Source of the DNA: an uncultured Acidimicrobiales bacterium
Lineage (GTDB): Bacteria; Actinomycetota; Acidimicrobiia; Acidimicrobiales; Iamiaceae
Reading direction: 5' to 3'
NCBI GenBank assembly: GCA_937926025.1
Contig: CALANQ010000382.1
Span: forward strand, 1-12,092
Length of the DNA stretch: 12,092 nt
The notes beneath the pieces were generated by a model. It saw only the letters and a program-made list of their open reading frames with translations, made no database searches and was not told the origin of the DNA. The first letter of the stretch is position 1. Each line of letters starts with the position of its first letter. Made by a program: the position numbers and the translations under genes. Shown in pieces: positions 10,946 to 12,092 of the stretch.

Positions 10946-12092
10946 ATGCCCCGCACCCGCAAGCCCGTCCCCGTCCACAACCTGAAGGTGACGCGCAAGG
11001 GCAAGGTCAAGAAGCGCACCTTCCTGTGGCGCATGCGCCGGGTCTTCTACCTGGCCGCCCTGGCCATGGCCGTGCTGATCGCCGGCGGCATCTACGTGCT
11101 GGGCAAGGTCGAGCTGCCCGAGGACCCCACCGTCGCCCCGCCGGAGGACCTCACCACCTTCATCTGCTCCAACGAGGTGCAGGTCAACTGCAACGCCTCC
11201 AACGCCATGGCGTCGCTCCACGGCACCGAGGACCGGGTGCTGGTCACCTACGACCAGATCCCCGAGGTCCTGCGCAACGCGGTCATCTCCGCCGAGGACA
11301 AGGACTTCTTCAAGCACGGCGGCGTCGACCCCATGGGCATCGCCCGGGCCGCCTACCGCGACCTCCGGGGTGAGGGTGTCCGCCAGGGCGGCTCCACCAT
11401 CACCCAGCAGTACGTGAAGCAGACGTACCTCACGTCCGAGCAGACGGCCACCCGCAAGATCAAGGAAGCGGTGATGGCGGTCAAGCTCGAGCAGCAGATC
11501 TCCAAGCAGGAGATCCTCACCCGCTACCTCAACACCGCCTACTTCGGGCGCGGGGCGTACGGGGTGCAGGCGGCGTCGCGGGCCTGGTTCGGCCACGACA
11601 TCGGCGCCCTCGACGCCGGCGAGGCCGCGTTCCTCGCCGGTCTGCTCCGCAACCCCAACGGCGCCGACCCCTACAGCGGGCCCAACTCGCTGAAGGAGGC
11701 CATCCGCCGGCGCAAGGTCGTGCTGGAGCGCATGGTCATCGAGGGCTACGTCACCCCCAAGGAGGAGGAGCTCCTCCTCGCCGTGCCCATCGACCCCAAC
11801 GACCCGTCGGTGCCCGAGGGCGAGCGCTTCATCCGGCCCCGGCCCAAGACCTCGGTCCTGGGAGAGAAGGTCAAGGGCAGCGAGTGGGGCAGCGAGTACT
11901 TCGCCGAGTACGTGCGGCGGTGGCTGGTCAACGAGTTCGGCAGCGACGCCGTCCTCACCGGCGGGCTGAAGGTGTACACCACCCTCGACCTGGACATGCA
12001 GAAGGACGCGTACGACGCCGTCACCACCACCCTGAACCAGCCGGGAGACCCGGCCGGCTCGCTGGTCGCCCTCGACGACCAGGGCCAGATCA
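10946..12092 (+). CDS. Class A penicillin-binding protein (GT51 glycosyltransferase/transpeptidase), 3' end outside the window
   Basis: First 382 codons of a bifunctional peptidoglycan synthase of the ponA/mrcA kind; the frame is open at the window edge. A basic cytoplasmic lead (about 1-32, RKGKVKKRTFLWRMRR) precedes one membrane anchor (33-53). The GT51 motifs follow in order: EDKDFFKHGG (117-126; E117 is the expected catalytic glutamate), GGSTITQQYVKQTYL from 148, RKIKEAVMAVKLEQQISK, then ILTRYLNTAYFGRGAYGVQAA. The closing GLKVYTTLDLDMQ and SLVALDDQGQI are the linker and first strand of the transpeptidase domain, whose SXXK, SXN and KTG motifs lie beyond the edge. It polymerises lipid II glycan strands outside the membrane. 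ATG 10946 is the only ATG in frame after the stop at 10880; no Shine-Dalgarno sequence is seen. An uncommon segment with C74 and C82 precedes the GT51 domain. Confidence 0.92.
   Translation, partial: MPRTRKPVPVHNLKVTRKGKVKKRTFLWRMRRVFYLAALAMAVLIAGGIYVLGKVELPEDPTVAPPEDLTTFICSNEVQVNCNASNAMASLHGTEDRVLVTYDQIPEVLRNAVISAEDKDFFKHGGVDPMGIARAAYRDLRGEGVRQGGSTITQQYVKQTYLTSEQTATRKIKEAVMAVKLEQQISKQEILTRYLNTAYFGRGAYGVQAASRAWFGHDIGALDAGEAAFLAGLLRNPNGADPYSGPNSLKEAIRRRKVVLERMVIEGYVTPKEEELLLAVPIDPNDPSVPEGERFIRPRPKTSVLGEKVKGSEWGSEYFAEYVRRWLVNEFGSDAVLTGGLKVYTTLDLDMQKDAYDAVTTTLNQPGDPAGSLVALDDQGQI

Noticed and set aside
7357..11034. A 1225-codon open frame on the minus strand opposite the surface protein, DUF5318 and PBP genes
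   Set aside because: It is rich in R, G, H, L and V with no recognisable domain, and it lies antisense to three well-supported genes. Long antisense open frames are expected at this GC content.

Overview
The window is GC-rich DNA, roughly 70% G+C by eye. It points to an Actinomycetota genome, plausibly class Acidimicrobiia. The main reasons are a DUF5318 zinc-ribbon gene directly upstream of a class A penicillin-binding protein (an actinobacterial neighbourhood, compare Rv0049-ponA1 in mycobacteria), several start codons with no Shine-Dalgarno sequence but a TANNNT box 6-7 bases upstream (leaderless style), and an LPXTG cell-wall anchor. The lineage call is an inference.

Layout. Bases 1 to about 225 encode a piece of CobJ (cobalamin pathway) that looks alphaproteobacterial. 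It breaks abruptly into region 4 of an ECF-like sigma factor, so the left edge looks like a chimeric join. The sigma fragment overlaps by four bases (ATGA) a single-pass membrane protein with an LppX/LprG-like extracellular domain, probably its sensor or anti-sigma partner. A perfect 10-bp inverted repeat separates this pair from a convergent SAM-dependent methyltransferase. Divergent from the methyltransferase is a small endonuclease/exonuclease/phosphatase (EEP) family enzyme. Its stop codon abuts, with no intervening base, that of a convergent O-antigen-ligase/Wzy-type membrane protein with C-terminal TPRs.

The centrepiece (5296-10347) is a 1683-residue surface protein. It has a signal peptide, HAF-like N-terminal repeats, about four Ig-like beta modules and a helical linker. 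These are followed by a domain that matches the edema factor/CyaA/ExoY (class II) adenylate cyclase fold at several signature positions, then a beta module, a (DPT)n linker and an LPRTG sortase signal. A cyclase-toxin-like domain on a cell-wall-anchored actinobacterial protein is the most interesting thing here. The domain is compact and lacks some canonical residues, so its activity is open.

The right end holds the DUF5318 gene and the first 382 codons of a class A PBP (glycosyltransferase 51 plus the start of the transpeptidase part). The O-antigen ligase, the sortase-anchored protein and the PBP are all cell-envelope functions. I see no tRNA, rRNA, CRISPR array, insertion sequence or phage gene. 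No gene-free stretch exceeds 300 bases; the longest, 2353-2484, is 132 bases.
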